From NCBI GenBank assembly GCA_008000375.1, contig SMOI01000104.1:73722-105823 (forward strand): a stretch of DNA of 32,102 nucleotides, given 5' to 3'. The stretch is from Poteriospumella lacustris (Eukaryota > Sar > Chrysophyceae > Chromulinales > Dinobryaceae). The position numbers and the translations under genes were made by a program. Below are positions 1 through 10,335 of this stretch, piece after piece. The notes beneath the pieces were generated by a model. That model had not been told where the DNA came from, ran no database searches, and was given only the letters and a program-made list of their open reading frames with translations. Numbering within the stretch: the first letter of the stretch is position 1; each line of letters starts with the position of its first letter.

Positions 1-186
1 ACAACAACATTCTTCCCTCAACAGCAACTTGAGGACAAGTTTCATTACAACTCAATTACTACTGAAATATTTGTGAAATAATATTATTGGAGGTAGACAA
101 AGCTGCAAGCAGAGTGCAAGAAGTTGTTGTCATTTTGGTGAAAAGGAATATTCTGTGGCTCGCGATCGCGTAAGGTGTAACTTTGA

Positions 187-1260
187 ATGCCTACGAATTC
201 TTCTTCCTTGGACATTCAAAGGTCCATTGATAAGGATTTAAAAGAAAACTTGGATGGTCAATTAGTGGACAAAGATCTTCCAGTTCCTTCATCCTCTCAG
301 CACAAAGCACCGAAAACCGAATCTATTTTCGATCACTTCGTCGCTTCCTCAGCATCATTACAACTTTCCAGCACTTTGGTATGCGGGGCTCTGGCTGGTG
401 TGGCAGCTAAAACGGTCATAGCTCCGATGGAGCGGATTAAAATGTCTTTCCAGGTGTCTTCCGAGAGATTTACACTGAAAGCTGCCTTGCTTCGAGGCAA
501 AACAACAATAGAAAAGGAAGGATTCTTTTCATTATGGAAAGGCCATTCAACCACCGTATTGCGAGTAGCACCTTATGCTGCTTTGTCCTACACATTTCAT
601 GATTTGGCAGAGGTATTTTTCCAGCGAATCACGAACGAGGAACGATTGCCCCCGGCGTTGAAATTTGCTGCTGGCTCCATCGGTGGATTGGTTGGTACTT
701 TATTCACGTATCCTTTGGACGTATTACGTGTGCGAATAGCTTTGGGTGGGTCATGGAAATCGTCGGTGGCACAAGGTGGTTTGTTTCAAGGTTTAATGCC
801 AACACTACTTGGCATTGGTCCATATGCTGGAACGGCCTGGTTGGTGAAACAAACGTTATTGGAGTTCTATCACGTACGGTGGCCAACATCGAAGTATCCT
901 CAAGGGCCAAGTATCCCTGAAAGCTTAGGAATAAACGCTATTGCAGGACTCATGGGTCAGTTTGTGACGTATCCTTTGGATATTTTACGGCGGCGGATGC
1001 AAATAGCCCGGCCCATCGATCAACTGTTGCAAGTCGAAATGAATGCAATGACGAAAGGCAATCTCAAGCCCCCATCTCCACCCAAGTATTTATCAATGAT
1101 GGAGTTTCTTCGGCAATTGTGGAAAGAAGAAGGCCTGAGGGGTCTTGGGAAAGGGTTTACGTTGAACATCATCAAGGGGCCCATATCATTGTCGGTATCA
1201 TTGACTGTGTATGACTATTTGTTGAACTCTACTGGTTTTAGAAATAGGGATAGGGAGTAA
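187..1260 (+). CDS. Mitochondrial carrier family (SLC25-type) transporter
   Basis: This single-exon gene encodes 357 residues, the usual carrier length plus an N-terminal tail of about 55 polar residues. Three Solcar repeats are visible, each with the PX[DE]XX[RK] signature at the end of its odd-numbered helix: PMERIK at residues 80-85, PLDVLR at 176-181 and PLDILR at 263-268. Carrier-type Gly/aromatic motifs follow in repeats 1 and 3 (EGFFSLWKG, EGLRGLGKG). The family makes six-helix inner-mitochondrial-membrane exchangers. The RVAPYAALSY stretch after the first repeat resembles the contact region of CoA, PAP and adenine-nucleotide carriers (Leu5, SLC25A16, SLC25A42), so a CoA or nucleotide substrate is the best guess, but specificity cannot be fixed from sequence. 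Start: first ATG in the frame, with a 186-nt leader in the window. Codon use is mixed and AT-tolerant, unlike the GC3-saturated genes past 12 kb. Family assignment is secure. Confidence 0.93.
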   Translation: MPTNSSSLDIQRSIDKDLKENLDGQLVDKDLPVPSSSQHKAPKTESIFDHFVASSASLQLSSTLVCGALAGVAAKTVIAPMERIKMSFQVSSERFTLKAALLRGKTTIEKEGFFSLWKGHSTTVLRVAPYAALSYTFHDLAEVFFQRITNEERLPPALKFAAGSIGGLVGTLFTYPLDVLRVRIALGGSWKSSVAQGGLFQGLMPTLLGIGPYAGTAWLVKQTLLEFYHVRWPTSKYPQGPSIPESLGINAIAGLMGQFVTYPLDILRRRMQIARPIDQLLQVEMNAMTKGNLKPPSPPKYLSMMEFLRQLWKEEGLRGLGKGFTLNIIKGPISLSVSLTVYDYLLNSTGFRNRDRE

Positions 1261-1730
1261 CGCTGTCCAATAATTTCATGAATTTCTTTTTGTCTTTATT
1301 TCCTGGAGTTGCTGTTCCAAAAAGGTTGAAATGCGTGTATGTGTTTGGTTTCATAATCAGGGGAGTTACCAGAAGTCGTCGTCAGTCGAAACATGACGAC
1401 GACGACGACGACACGACGACGACGCAAACGCACTTTCACAAAAATCGATCTTTACGAAAGAAGTCCTTTTCAGGGTTTTCCTGCCGGAGACAACAGAGAT
1501 TTTCAACAATCACCATTCATCACGAGGCACATGAAAAACAAAAGATCGCCAGCTCTGCGTCCTTGATTGCTCCTTGAATATCTATCTACCCCTCTTGATG
1601 GTGACGACGATTTGCGTAAAGATCAGAAACGTAGAGAGATTCCAGTGAACAAAGATCATTTTTTTGTAGTAGGATCTTCTGCATTGTTGTTGGTGTTTTT
1701 CATTTTTCATCAACACTTCTCTTTTAAAAA
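1261..1730. other. Intergenic region between carrier and secreted-protein genes
   Basis: These 470 bases hold no convincing gene. A 99-codon frame from 1278 is open, but it reads through a GAC microsatellite into basic low-complexity residues and looks like chance. The last part presumably carries the promoter and 5' leader of the gene that starts at 1731. Confidence 0.6.
1395..1424. repeat. (GAC)n microsatellite
   Basis: A short run of GAC/ACG trinucleotides, about ten units with one interruption, lies in the spacer after the carrier gene. It would encode poly-Asp then poly-Thr if translated, which explains part of the spurious open frame there. Confidence 0.85.
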
Positions 1731-3412
1731 ATGTTGTGGGCTATCGTGTTGATAGCGACCTTGATGGTCGCCCTGCAGTTTGGCGCACAATCGACTGCCG
1801 TTGACATCAGCTCTTTGAACTTGGAAAATCTTGGTACCTTTGTGGACATGTTGGACAACGCGCAGTTGGCGGAGATTGTCCGCGCCACTTTGGAGTCGTT
1901 GACGACCGATAAGGAGTTCTCGTCCCCAGAGGAAGGATATTCGTTGAAAGAAATCTTCATGCTGGAGCAGTTGAACAATGGTGATGGTGAGACTGTGGAC
2001 GAGGAGAACCCTTGGGCGTCCATGGCGGTGCCGATCCCTAGCATCCCAGCAAAGAGCGGCTTGAATTCTCAGTGCAATAACTATGCCTGTGAGTTGGTGT
2101 ATCGTGCGTTGGTAAGTTAACCTTGAGCCTTCATAGTTTAGTTTTTTTTATGGTGGTAAGATGTTGACTTGGTTTGATTTCGTTCTTATAGTCGTGCCAA
2201 GGCATGTCGGTGAAGCTGTCCCGTCAATGTGCCAGTCATTTGGTGGGTGCCATGTATAAGTGCTCCAACTTCCCTCAAAATCTGTATGATGCCCCATCCA
2301 TCTGTGGCGGTGAAATTAAGACCTTCTTGACAGCCTTGGTGACAACCGTGCTGACCAAAGGACAGCAGGCAGCGATCAAGCAATTGGCTGGGTTTGTTCA
2401 AGAGCCTAATTTCAATGCCAACTCTTGTGAACGTCGATGCTATCACTATTACCGTCAAGCGGCCAACAACTTGTACAGCCAATGTTCGAATCAGTTGACA
2501 ACATACAAAGCGACTTATCCGTTCTTGTCAGGTATTGAGACCTTCAACCAGTTCCGTTTCCAAGGATGCAACACCAATGCCACGGGTAGCAACTGTTATG
2601 TCAAATTTGCAACGATGCAAAGTGGCCCGAAGAGTCCAATTAATGTGTTCAACTACAACTGCAAGTATGGTTTCGATGCGTTCGGTATCCCCGATAGCAC
2701 GATCTTGGCGGCGATCTATGATAAGTTCTCAAAGAACCTGGGTGGCTGCTGTTTGGCATCTGCGATGCAAGTGTCGCAACAAAACCAATTGAACACGTCG
2801 AACTTGGTGGTTTGGCCGCCATGTCTGTTGAGCTATTTCCAATCTCGAGGTGTTGCCCTGAATGAATTGTGCTCGAACAATTCTATCGCGACACAGACGA
2901 CGATTCAAATGACTTTGACGGTGTCCGGTGTGACAGAGACGAATCATCTGTTGAACACGACGTACAGTCCCTACAACAAGACCCAGATTTTGACCTTGAT
3001 GGGTACATTGTCGGGAGTGTTGGTGAAGATTAACAGTTCTTTCGCTGGTCAACCGTACAACTTCAACCAGAATTATCCGTTCCAAGTGATGGTCACGTCC
3101 GGTACAGTGAATGGTGCTGGTACCTCGGCAACGTATGGGCTGCAATTCACGGTGCAGAATTTGAACGCACACTCTGCCGCGTATTTGGTCGGTGTCTTGA
3201 AGTCGCCAACGATGTCCGCGATTTTGTCGCAACAAGTCTTCAAAGCCTCGGCGACGCTGGCGTTGACGAATGCGGCAGTGCCGTATATTCTGACGGAAGC
3301 GAACGGTGTCATTCCGGAGGCGACGAATGCGGGAAGCGGTGGATTACGCCAGGGAGCCTGGTGGTTGTCGATGGCCGGCGTGTTCATGTCAATGATGTTT
3401 GCCATGTGGTAA
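1731..3412 (+). CDS. Secreted, probably GPI-anchored Cys-containing protein (two exons)
   Basis: Coding exons are 1731-2111 and 2192-3412, giving 533 residues. The intron (2112-2191, 80 nt) starts GTAAGT, ends TTATAG and lies in phase 0; the join reads ...YRAL/SCQG... The product opens with a clear signal peptide (residues 1 to about 21, MLWAIVLIATLMVALQFGAQS). It has scattered cysteines in the N-terminal two thirds (CNNYAC, CERRC, LGGCC), several N-X-S/T sequons, and ends in a small-residue stretch (NAGSGG) followed by a hydrophobic tail with no charged residue after it. That is the usual layout of a GPI-anchor signal. Export to the cell surface is therefore likely. I recognise no domain or enzyme motif. 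Its codon use matches the upstream carrier. A type I membrane protein with a very short cytosolic end is the alternative. Confidence 0.85.
2112..2191 (+). other. Spliceosomal intron, 80 nt
   Basis: The donor is GTAAGT directly after a CTG-TTG context and the acceptor is TTCTTATAG. Without removal the first frame ends two codons later (VS-stop). With removal it joins the 406-residue downstream frame exactly in phase 0. Confidence 0.88.
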
Positions 3413-4361
3413 ATATCATCAATCGAAACGAATGAGGGGGAGGGAGCAACGAAGGAAGTGAGTCTCCTCCACTTATTGATTGATGTTGCTACACCCGTTT
3501 TCAAGCACAAGATCCTGTGCAACGCTGTACGTCAAGTCTTGCACGGTCAACATGATGATCAATGCCATCTGCTACACAACAAGTGGTGTAAGTTGTTTTG
3601 ATCGAGCGTGAGTGACAAGAGAAGAATAAGAAACCAAATGCAGACGAATGTGTATGGTGCGATCCATTCACATACGACCATCTGCATAAATGAAGGAGTT
3701 TTGTTGCAGCTACGAATATTTCCTTCGTTCGTTGTCTTCTTGTTTTCTTCGCCTTTAATTTGTTTATTTGATTTCATTTTGTTGGTTTGTTTTTCGTTTG
3801 GTTCAGTTGGGATAAGGTGGCTCGGGTTTGATTTGATTTGATTTGGTGCTTTAGTTGGTTCGCGGCGTGGTCGGGTACGTCGATTTGTTCTAGCGTTCAG
3901 CTGTAAAGTAATAGTTACACACGGTTAGGAGAACTGTCTGTTCGATTGTGGTTTGAAGTTGCACGTCATAGCGTCATAGCGAAATCAGTGTACCTTTGCC
4001 GCCGAAGAAAAAGCTGTATAGTGCCAGCAGGTACGGCAAAAGAATGGTGCGCGAACATGATGATGATGAGTGTCGATCGATCAGCTCATCGCCGAGTGAG
4101 AACTCCAAACTGTTAGGAGAAACACATCTGTTCACATATTGTCGCATGTAAATTGTTGCATGGAAATTTATATGTGGAATTGCACCCAACGAGCAATTAT
4201 CTTTCTCAGAATTAGGGGCAAAAAAAAAAAAGGCTAGCGACAGGAGAAACAAGAGCGCCCCTGTCATTGAAAAACAATAATACAGAATGCACGTTTTCTG
4301 AAAGCCACAGACGGAAAAAATATAGTTATCAAGTATTTCTGTGAAGAATCGTTGATTGCCC
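3413..4361. other. Intergenic region, no gene seen
   Basis: Moderately AT-rich spacer of about 950 bases. Short frames exist on both strands (67 codons from the ATG at 3638; 173 codons on the minus strand ending at 3974), but both are hydrophobic, low-complexity and lack domain-like features. A GATTT tandem run lies near 3830-3846 and an A12 homopolymer near 4219-4231. Confidence 0.6.
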
Positions 4362-4655
4362 ATGTTGGAAGTTGCACTGGGATTGGGAACACTGTCGGTT
4401 TGGTTTCTGGGGTTGTTCCTGTATCCACGATGCATGGATGACACAGCAGATTTATGTGAACAAACGTTTATTCGACGACGTAACAGTCTTGTCATTGAAG
4501 AAACAGAAGCGCAGTATCGAGAAGCACCTGAATCTAATCAAATCGAAAAGAGCTTTGTCCTCGTGTCAGCGAAGTATGTGAGTTCAGAGGAATCTCCTCT
4601 CTTTCGGCGGCAACCTCAATTTCCACTTGCCAAAGTAATTGGAAATGGTGTTTGA
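4362..4655 (+). CDS. Hypothetical small single-pass membrane protein
   Basis: From the ATG at 4362 this frame gives 97 residues. It begins with one hydrophobic segment (residues about 2-21, containing GLGTLSVWFLGLFLYP), followed by an acidic/polar soluble part with ERK-rich stretches and a final FPLAKVIGNGV. This is the layout of a signal-anchored small membrane protein. Codon use is mixed, like the two genes before it, and the residue composition is balanced rather than repeat-driven, which supports coding. The in-frame TTG two codons earlier is unlikely to be the start. No family is recognised. It could instead be one exon of a larger gene, or a chance frame. Confidence 0.45.
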   Translation: MLEVALGLGTLSVWFLGLFLYPRCMDDTADLCEQTFIRRRNSLVIEETEAQYREAPESNQIEKSFVLVSAKYVSSEESPLFRRQPQFPLAKVIGNGV

Positions 4656-4926
4656 GAGGAGCCATCCTTTATTCAAGAAGTCATTGACAGTGCTTGCTGA
4701 TGAAGGAACTCGCCAAAACTGTTGTGCTTTGTTTGGAGCTACTGCCGTGTTTAAACCAGGCTGTTTCTGGACAAATGAAATTTAATTATCAATTCATCCC
4801 CACACACCGAAAGCGAAAGCATAGTTGAGGTGAAGCAAGAAGGACATAACAATAAAAATAATAAATTCTTCTCAGGCACGCACAAACAAATGTTGAAAGA
4901 TCAAAACACAAAAAGAAAACTAAAAG
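4656..4926. other. Intergenic spacer before tRNA
   Basis: Short AT-rich spacer with A-rich runs near 4846-4930; I see no gene. An AATAAA-like sequence lies at about 4850-4862 on the plus strand and could be a polyadenylation signal for the small upstream ORF. Confidence 0.45.
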
Positions 4927-4931
4927 AAAAA
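4927..4931 (-). terminator. RNA polymerase III T-run terminator
   Basis: On the minus strand a run of five T lies about six bases after the 3' end of the tRNA, with a second T4 run just beyond. This is the standard pol III stop signal. Confidence 0.75.
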
Positions 4932-4937
4932 GGTTAT

Positions 4938-5017
4938 TGACAGAAGTGGGGTTCGAACCCACGCCCTCACGGAGTACGACCTGAACGTACCGCCTTAGAC
5001 CACTCGGCCATTCTGCC
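4938..5017 (-). tRNA. tRNA-Leu (anticodon CAG)
   Basis: Reading the minus strand, the acceptor arm GGCAGAA (5011-5017) pairs with TTCTGTC (4939-4945) and is followed by discriminator A at 4938. The D arm contains GGCCGAGTGGTCTAAGGC, typical of leucine tRNAs and box A. The anticodon stem GTACG/CGTAC closes a seven-base loop TTCAGGT, placing CAG at positions 34-36. An extended variable arm (CCGTGAGG) marks a class II tRNA. The T arm is GTGGG-TTCGAAC-CCCAC and contains box B. There is no intron and CCA is not encoded, as expected for a eukaryotic nuclear tRNA. It would decode CUG, an abundant codon in the GC-rich genes of this window. Confidence 0.96.
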
Positions 5018-5435
5018 TTCCATGATGCTTGGATCTCCACTGTGTATAGAAAGGACTGGTCTGTGTGTCCGTCGCTTTTTACCGGCGGTGTGTTTGGGCG
5101 ATGGTGCGGTAGAGGTCGAACCAACGGATGCAGGCACGGTCTAGGGCGCCTCTCTTCGAAATACGTCTCCTCGCACCATCATCGAAGTGCTCTACATTTC
5201 TTTTGGTTCGAAGGCCGACGGCGCTGCTGAAGCACTGCGGTGCACTTCCTGTCGGTTGTTTGCAAGCGGTAGTGTGGATAAACGAATCGCCCTGATAAAA
5301 ACACAAGCCAAATTGGTCACTGAAAGCAGAATCTTGCTCTTTGGACGATTGTGTATTCACAGGAGTGAAAAGCTTTCGTTTTATCCATATTCTTATTGTT
5401 ACTGGTAGCGTCTAGAACTTCAGAGATTCGATTGA
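5018..5435. other. Spacer between tRNA and RRM gene with a stem-forming segment
   Basis: No coding frame here looks real. A nine-base perfect inverted repeat (GATGGTGCG at 5100-5108, CGCACCATC at 5172-5180) encloses a second five-base pairing (AGAGG 5111-5115 with CCTCT 5149-5153), so about 80 nt could fold as one arm. The remainder probably contains the promoter and leader of the downstream RRM gene. Confidence 0.45.
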
Positions 5436-6760
5436 ATGAAGCAAGGTATCTCTCGTCATAACTCTCAAAACCACAAAGTTGGTGGCTCTCCTCCAACGAC
5501 ACCTGTGGTCTTTCCTGATCTACAACGATTTGCGAAGCACGCTTCTCGAACCTTGGTGATTCGTGATTTGCCATACTCGTGCAAGAACGATCACCTTCGG
5601 CAGTTCCTTGAAGTTGAGCACGGATTTCAAGTGGAATGTGTGCACGTGTGCTACGATCGAAAGAATCAGTCACTCCATTATGGCTATGCGCTCTTTCTGA
5701 GCGATGAAATGGCCAAGGATGTGCTGAACAAGCTGCAGGGACAACGGATGTGGGGACGTGATCTCAGGTAAACCGCTTACGGACTCTACTTCGCATCCAA
5801 CTAGCTTTTGCTCTGACTTCGCCGATACTTTCCTGATAGATTGCAGCCCTTTGATCCTCTGACTCCATCTCAAACATCGATCAGTGGTGTTATTCATGTT
5901 TTCTTTCGTGCGCAGTCTGCTCAAGTAAGTTCTGCAGATTCATTCTTTCCTTCAGCCCCTCTTTTTCAGCTCTCCCCCCGTTAACCATCGTCTCCGATTC
6001 TTCCGTTCTTTCTTTCTTGTAGCTCCCATTGATTACGGAAGCAACGCTGCGTCAATTTCTGGAGTCCTTCGGGGACATTGAACACCTGGTCATTCGCCAT
6101 CACGACTTCGACCGACACGACAACCGCCAAAGTGGATTCGGTTTCGTGACGTTCCTTGATGAATCGGTCAATAGCCATGTCGCACAAACGGTGCGTGCCC
6201 GTCACCATCAACAAGTGACGTACGATTGCTCCTGGAGTCGAAGACATGATCCTGGCGCGACGCAAGCACCTCCGTCCTCGACCCAATCGAGAACCGAAGT
6301 GTCCTCGTCCGTGGAGCCCCCGAAGGCTCTGACACCCACGATGAATCTGTCCCAATCCCAAATGAATAGTCTCTCCCTGTCCCCGATGCCACAATCGCCG
6401 TTGCAGTCGTGGGTGTCCACCACGTCAGGTTCAGGGTATTCGTCACATTCGACGTCTCGTGCGGGTTCATTCACCGGGGGAGTCTCCGTCTCGTCACCCG
6501 TAGGAACACCTTCTGCGGCATTGTCGACCACGGTGACCGTGGCGGCCCCGATGATGGCTCAAAACAAAGCCCCCGTGATGACTACTCCTCAAACGATGGC
6601 GGATCCCTCGCCGACGCTGTACGTATCGATGCCACCGCCGCCGCCAGCGGGAACCTACTACGTCAACGGCCACCTGTCCTCACCGTCTCCCATGTATTCG
6701 TTTGTTGCTGCTCCGCATGGCCACCATGTGCAACACTATCCTTCGGCGGGGCCCATGTTT

Positions 6761-6804
<44 letters not shown>

Positions 6805-7396
6805 TGGTGGTGGATACGCACCGCCAGAGGCCGCGTCCCATGGGCAGCTTCCTCCTCCCCCAGCGCCCGCCTTGTCGTTGCCACCACAGGCCATGAGAAT
6901 GTACCCGGCTCCCTCGCCGTACCCTCCTCAACAGCAGTTTCAGCATCACCAGCAACAGCAGCTTCAACAGCAGCAGCAGCTTCAACAGCAGCAGCTTCAA
7001 CAGCAGCAGCTTCAACAGCTTCAACAGCAGCAGCATCATCATCAGAACCAGCAGCATCAGCAACAGCAGCTGCACCAGAATCAGCAGCAGAACCAGCAGC
7101 AACAGCAGCAGCAACACCAACAAGAATCAGGCCAGCAACAACCGCAATACACGACGCAGCACTCGCCGCAGCAGATGTACTACACCCCACCGCCACACCA
7201 ACACCCACAGACCTCGTACGTTTACCCCGCATCGTTCGCGGCGCAACAACCCGGCCCCATGACCATGTTGTCCTCGTCACCCCCCGCGTACGCGACCATG
7301 ATGTCTCATCTTCCTCCGCCGCCTCAGTCGATGATGATGATTCCATCGAACATGCCGATGCCTCAACCTTCCACGGCGGTCTATTACACGTATTAA
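5436..7396 (+). CDS. RNA-binding protein with two RRMs and a poly-Ser/poly-Gln tail (three exons)
   Basis: Exons 5436-5767, 5840-5924 and 6023-7396 give 596 residues. RRM1 (about 38-113) has RNP2-like LVIRDL (40-45) and RNP1-like LHYGYALF (80-87). RRM2 (about 128-210) is assembled across intron 2: RNP2-like IHVFFR (129-134) comes from exon 2 and RNP1 SGFGFVTF (176-183) from exon 3. That independently supports the splice model. The C-terminal two thirds is disordered: Ser/Pro-rich, a Ser run near 386-400, then a Gln/His-rich tract near 444-507 and a Pro/Met/Tyr-rich end. The layout resembles hnRNP- or Musashi/DAZ-like single-strand RNA binders with prion-like tails, so a role in mRNA processing, localisation or granules is likely, but no orthologue can be named. 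The start is the first ATG of the frame. Confidence 0.87.
5768..5839 (+). other. Spliceosomal intron, 72 nt
   Basis: The donor is CAG/GTAAAC and the acceptor is CTGATAG/A. The split codon AG/A restores a frame that runs into the second RRM. A second AG seven bases downstream (TTGCAG, ending 5846) would shift frame and reach TGA within five codons, so the upstream AG must be used for full-length protein. Confidence 0.75.
5925..6022 (+). other. Spliceosomal intron, 98 nt
   Basis: The donor is CAA/GTAAGT. The acceptor TTTCTTTCTTGTAG follows a strong pyrimidine tract. The junction is phase 0 and joins the beta1 strand of RRM2 to its first helix. Confidence 0.85.
6763..6803 (+). repeat. (TCG)n microsatellite encoding poly-Ser
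   Basis: About thirteen TCG units lie in frame inside the RRM gene and encode an uninterrupted Ser run. A slippage-prone tract likely to vary in length between strains. Confidence 0.92.
6930..7136 (+). repeat. CAG/CAA-rich imperfect repeat encoding poly-Gln
   Basis: CAGCAG units alternate with CTTCAACAG and CATCAG units, producing a roughly 65-residue Gln-rich tract broken by Leu, His and Asn. Mixed CAG/CAA codons suggest selection on the protein rather than simple recent DNA expansion. Confidence 0.85.
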
Positions 7397-8784
7397 GCCA
7401 GGCACAGCACATGGGACACGGACAGGGACCGTGCCCCCCCCCCCCGCCAGAAGATGTTTCTGCTGTGCTCGTTTCTTACGAAGAAAAGAAGAAAAAACCC
7501 CAAAAAAGCTTATCCAAAACATCGATAGTCGTGTTTCCCCCATATCCGAATATGAACAGAGAATTCGCCATGGTCGTACTGTATCTCTCTCGCGCGCGTG
7601 CTCTATGAATCTCTGTCAACGCCCTCATCCCCCCCCCCCAACACCGTGAATGAAATATAGTCATTGTTTGTCTCCCCTCGTAGCACCACAACCCGCCCAA
7701 CTTCATCGTCCTTCTCCTTCACAACTCCCTCCCCCCACTGCGGTGTGTGTGGCCGTCTTGAGTGTGTGTGGCTGTCTGTGTCTTTGTGTGTTTCTTGCTG
7801 CGGTTGCTTGTTGGTTTTTTACCTTGTTTTTCAGCGTCCGAGAGAGTGGCGCGCGTGCAATGCGTGTGAGCCGGGTCGTTCTCGCGTTCGTCGCTCCACT
7901 ACCAAACGAGATGCTCTCCCCCCTGCCCCTCTACTACGCCCACGCGTACGTACAGCACAGCCATTCCTCCTCGTCCTTCTCGCTCGCCATTGCTGCGTCT
8001 TCTTCAGTTCTTCGGTGGTCGATGGCGTCGTTTTCATTTCGCTTTTGTTCCGCTTCTTCGTTCACGCGTTTGGTTGGTTCACTGGCTCGTGCGGTGTGTC
8101 GGTGTCAAAGCCGTCATCGCCCCCGCATCCCCCTCCCCCCTCAACACACGCACACACGCCCCCTCTCCTCCCACGCGCTAAGCATCATCGTCGCCATTGA
8201 TTTCTTTTTGTTTCTCTTTTGTGTTTCTCTTTCGTTTGTTTCGTTGGTCTCGGTGGACGGTGTTCGGTGGTTCCCACGGGCATCTTTCTGCCCCAACACC
8301 CACACCAACACCAGCACTGCCCTCGTCGTCTCTCTGGCTCTCTGTCTCTCGGTACACCAGCAATATGAATTAACGGGTGAGAGAGACAGCGGGAGAGCGG
8401 AGCGATGGGGCGTTGGATTTGTGCGTTGTTTGCTGTTGTTTCTTGTGTCGTCTCTTGTCGTTGGTGTTTGTCGTAGCGTCTGTTGTTTAGTGCGACTGTG
8501 CTTGTGCCTGTGCCTGTGCCTGTGCGTGAACCTGTGTGTCCTGTGTCGGTACCTGTGTGGATGTGCCTGTACCTGTGCGTGTGTCATTCGATCTGGCTTT
8601 GTTTTCCTCGTGCCGCGGTCTGGTTCTCTCTGTCTGCCTCTCTGTGTCTCCGTCTGCCTGTCTGTCCCTGTGGTCCATCGGACTCAGTCGGGTGTCTTTC
8701 CCGACAGAGGGAGAGGAGAGGAGAGGAGACAGAGAGAAGCCACCGCCCATGAGCTCGCATCAGTTCTTCGACCTGTCTCTCGGT

Positions 8785-8832
8785 CGCTCTGTCTCCGTCT
8801 CTGTCTCTGTCTCTGTCTCTGTCTCTGTCTCT
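8785..8832. repeat. (TCTGTC/TCTCTG)n six-base tandem repeat
   Basis: About eight near-identical hexanucleotides in the pyrimidine-rich region. Confidence 0.85.
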
Positions 8833-9622
8833 GCTCTGTCTCTTCTTTCTCAGCACACCTCCTCTTTCGTTCTCTAAAGATGCGCTCGTTTCTCTACAAA
8901 CAAGTTGTTTCTGCACCCCTGTCCCTGCCCCTGCCACCGCTCCTACGACTGTTGCTTCCTCCCCCGTGCCGTTCAAAGGGTCGCCCTATTGTTTCTCTCG
9001 TTCTCCCTCTGTGCGTGTCTGTTCTGTGCGTTGGATTGATACCCGTTACCCCAAAACTCTACCCCCTCCCCCGTTCCCCTCCCTCCCTTCTCCCCCCTTC
9101 CCATCACCCACCGTTCGTTCTCACGTGAATAGCTTCGTCATTGCTCGTCTGTCTTGCCCCCTCCTCAGTTCCTTCATTCCTTCATCCCTCTTTCACCCCT
9201 TGGCTGCTCTTCCCCCCCCCCACCCTCCGACTGCCATAGCGTGTGTGCTACGGCGTCGTTCGCCATCGCACACACGGTACACTAACACAGAATCGACCCT
9301 TTCGTCCACCAAAAATTATTTCTCCCACCCCACACCCCACACACAGCAGATGCTCGCATGTGTCTGTCTGTGTGGCCGTACGTGTCTCTGTCCGCCGTTG
9401 TCTCTCTCTCTCTCTCTGTCTCTCTTTCATGCATTGGATTGGTTCATTCGTTTGTTCGTTCAATGTCAACCCGCGAAGTGGGATTCGATCTCGTTCTGTG
9501 TGAGAGATAGAGTCCGCAAAGGGTGAGCTGCCCCTCGTGACCGCCTCCAGTGTCCATGGTGCTGTGCATGTTCTGTGTGTTTGAATTTCGTCCCGGGTGT
9601 GTGTGTGACTGTGTGTGTGTGA

Positions 9623-9623
<1 letters not shown>

Positions 9624-9664
<41 letters not shown>
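9624..9664. repeat. (TC)n microsatellite
   Basis: Roughly twenty uninterrupted TC dinucleotides, directly preceded by a (TG)n-like run from about 9596 to 9622. Confidence 0.95.
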
Positions 9665-9667
<3 letters not shown>

Positions 9668-10335
9668 CGTGTCTTCCCTTCTCTCTCTCTCTGCGTCTGT
9701 CTCCCCTCCCTCCCCCTCCTTTTCCTCCCCCTGCCTCTCCTTCCTCTTCTGAATTATCGATTATCTGTGGCGTGGTCCACCATTTGGACGGGATCTGACG
9801 ACAGTGTTGTTGCTGTCGCAGAGAAATAGACAGACAGAGAGTGGCCATCTACCGTCTGTCGTCGGCCTTTGCTCGTGATCGCTGGCACCACGAACGGTCG
9901 CGTTCGCCCCCCCCCCCATCTCCGTTTTTCAACCGCAACATAATTTCTTTTGGCGGGAGGCTCACTGTGGCGCCCAGAAGACCCGCGTCCTGTTCAACCG
10001 AACAAAGCGAAACAAAACAAACGTCTTCCCTCACCAGCCGGAACCACTCACCTTATCGCTCGGCAGCCATCGCTTGTTGTCGGTGGCACTTTGGTCTGTT
10101 GTTGTTGTTGTTGCCTTTTTGTTTTCGGCTCTTTACTCGCCCCTCGCTCTCTTTTTCTTTTCTTTCGTCTCGTCTCGCCTCGTCACTCGGGTGGATATCT
10201 TTCATGTCGCCCATGATGATACTCGTTGTCGTCTCTCAATGGCGAACACTCATTGATTTACACTGGCTCTGTTGATCAACGGGAAACGGTCACGTTTCGT
10301 GTCGTCTCTGTCTGTCTCTCTGTCTCTCTATTGGT

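Larger units (their letters stand above)
7397..10335. other. Pyrimidine- and TG-rich region downstream of RRM gene, no gene supported
   Basis: From the RRM stop codon onward the plus strand is dominated by C, T and G with few A. It includes C homopolymers (7436-7446, 7629-7638, 9910-9917), CTGTGC units (about 8500-8530), TCTGTC units (8785-8832) and TC runs (9400-9425, 9624-9664). A 492-codon frame (7650-9128) is open here, but stop codons all need A, so openness is expected. Its product is Leu/Ser/Cys/Val repeats with no domain. This may be an unusually long 3' UTR, other non-coding transcript, or plain intergenic simple sequence. Confidence 0.7.

Noticed and set aside
3974-4495. 173-codon minus frame with a Phe/Leu-rich stretch
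   Set aside because: The hydrophobic stretch derives from an A-rich homopolymer on the plus strand; no other support, and it conflicts with the plus-strand small ORF at 4362.
5085-5160. Possible second tRNA (GGTTCGA-like element on the minus strand)
   Set aside because: No acceptor pairing, D arm or anticodon arm could be formed around it.
6409-7608. 399-codon plus frame overlapping the RRM gene
   Set aside because: Reads the Ser and Gln codon repeats as Val and Ala-Ser-Thr runs; the RRM frame carries RNP1 and joins correctly through introns.
7650-9128. 492-codon open frame on the plus strand
   Set aside because: The DNA is A-poor, so stop codons are rare by composition; several frames are open at once, the product is Leu/Ser/Cys/Val simple repeats, and there is no domain.
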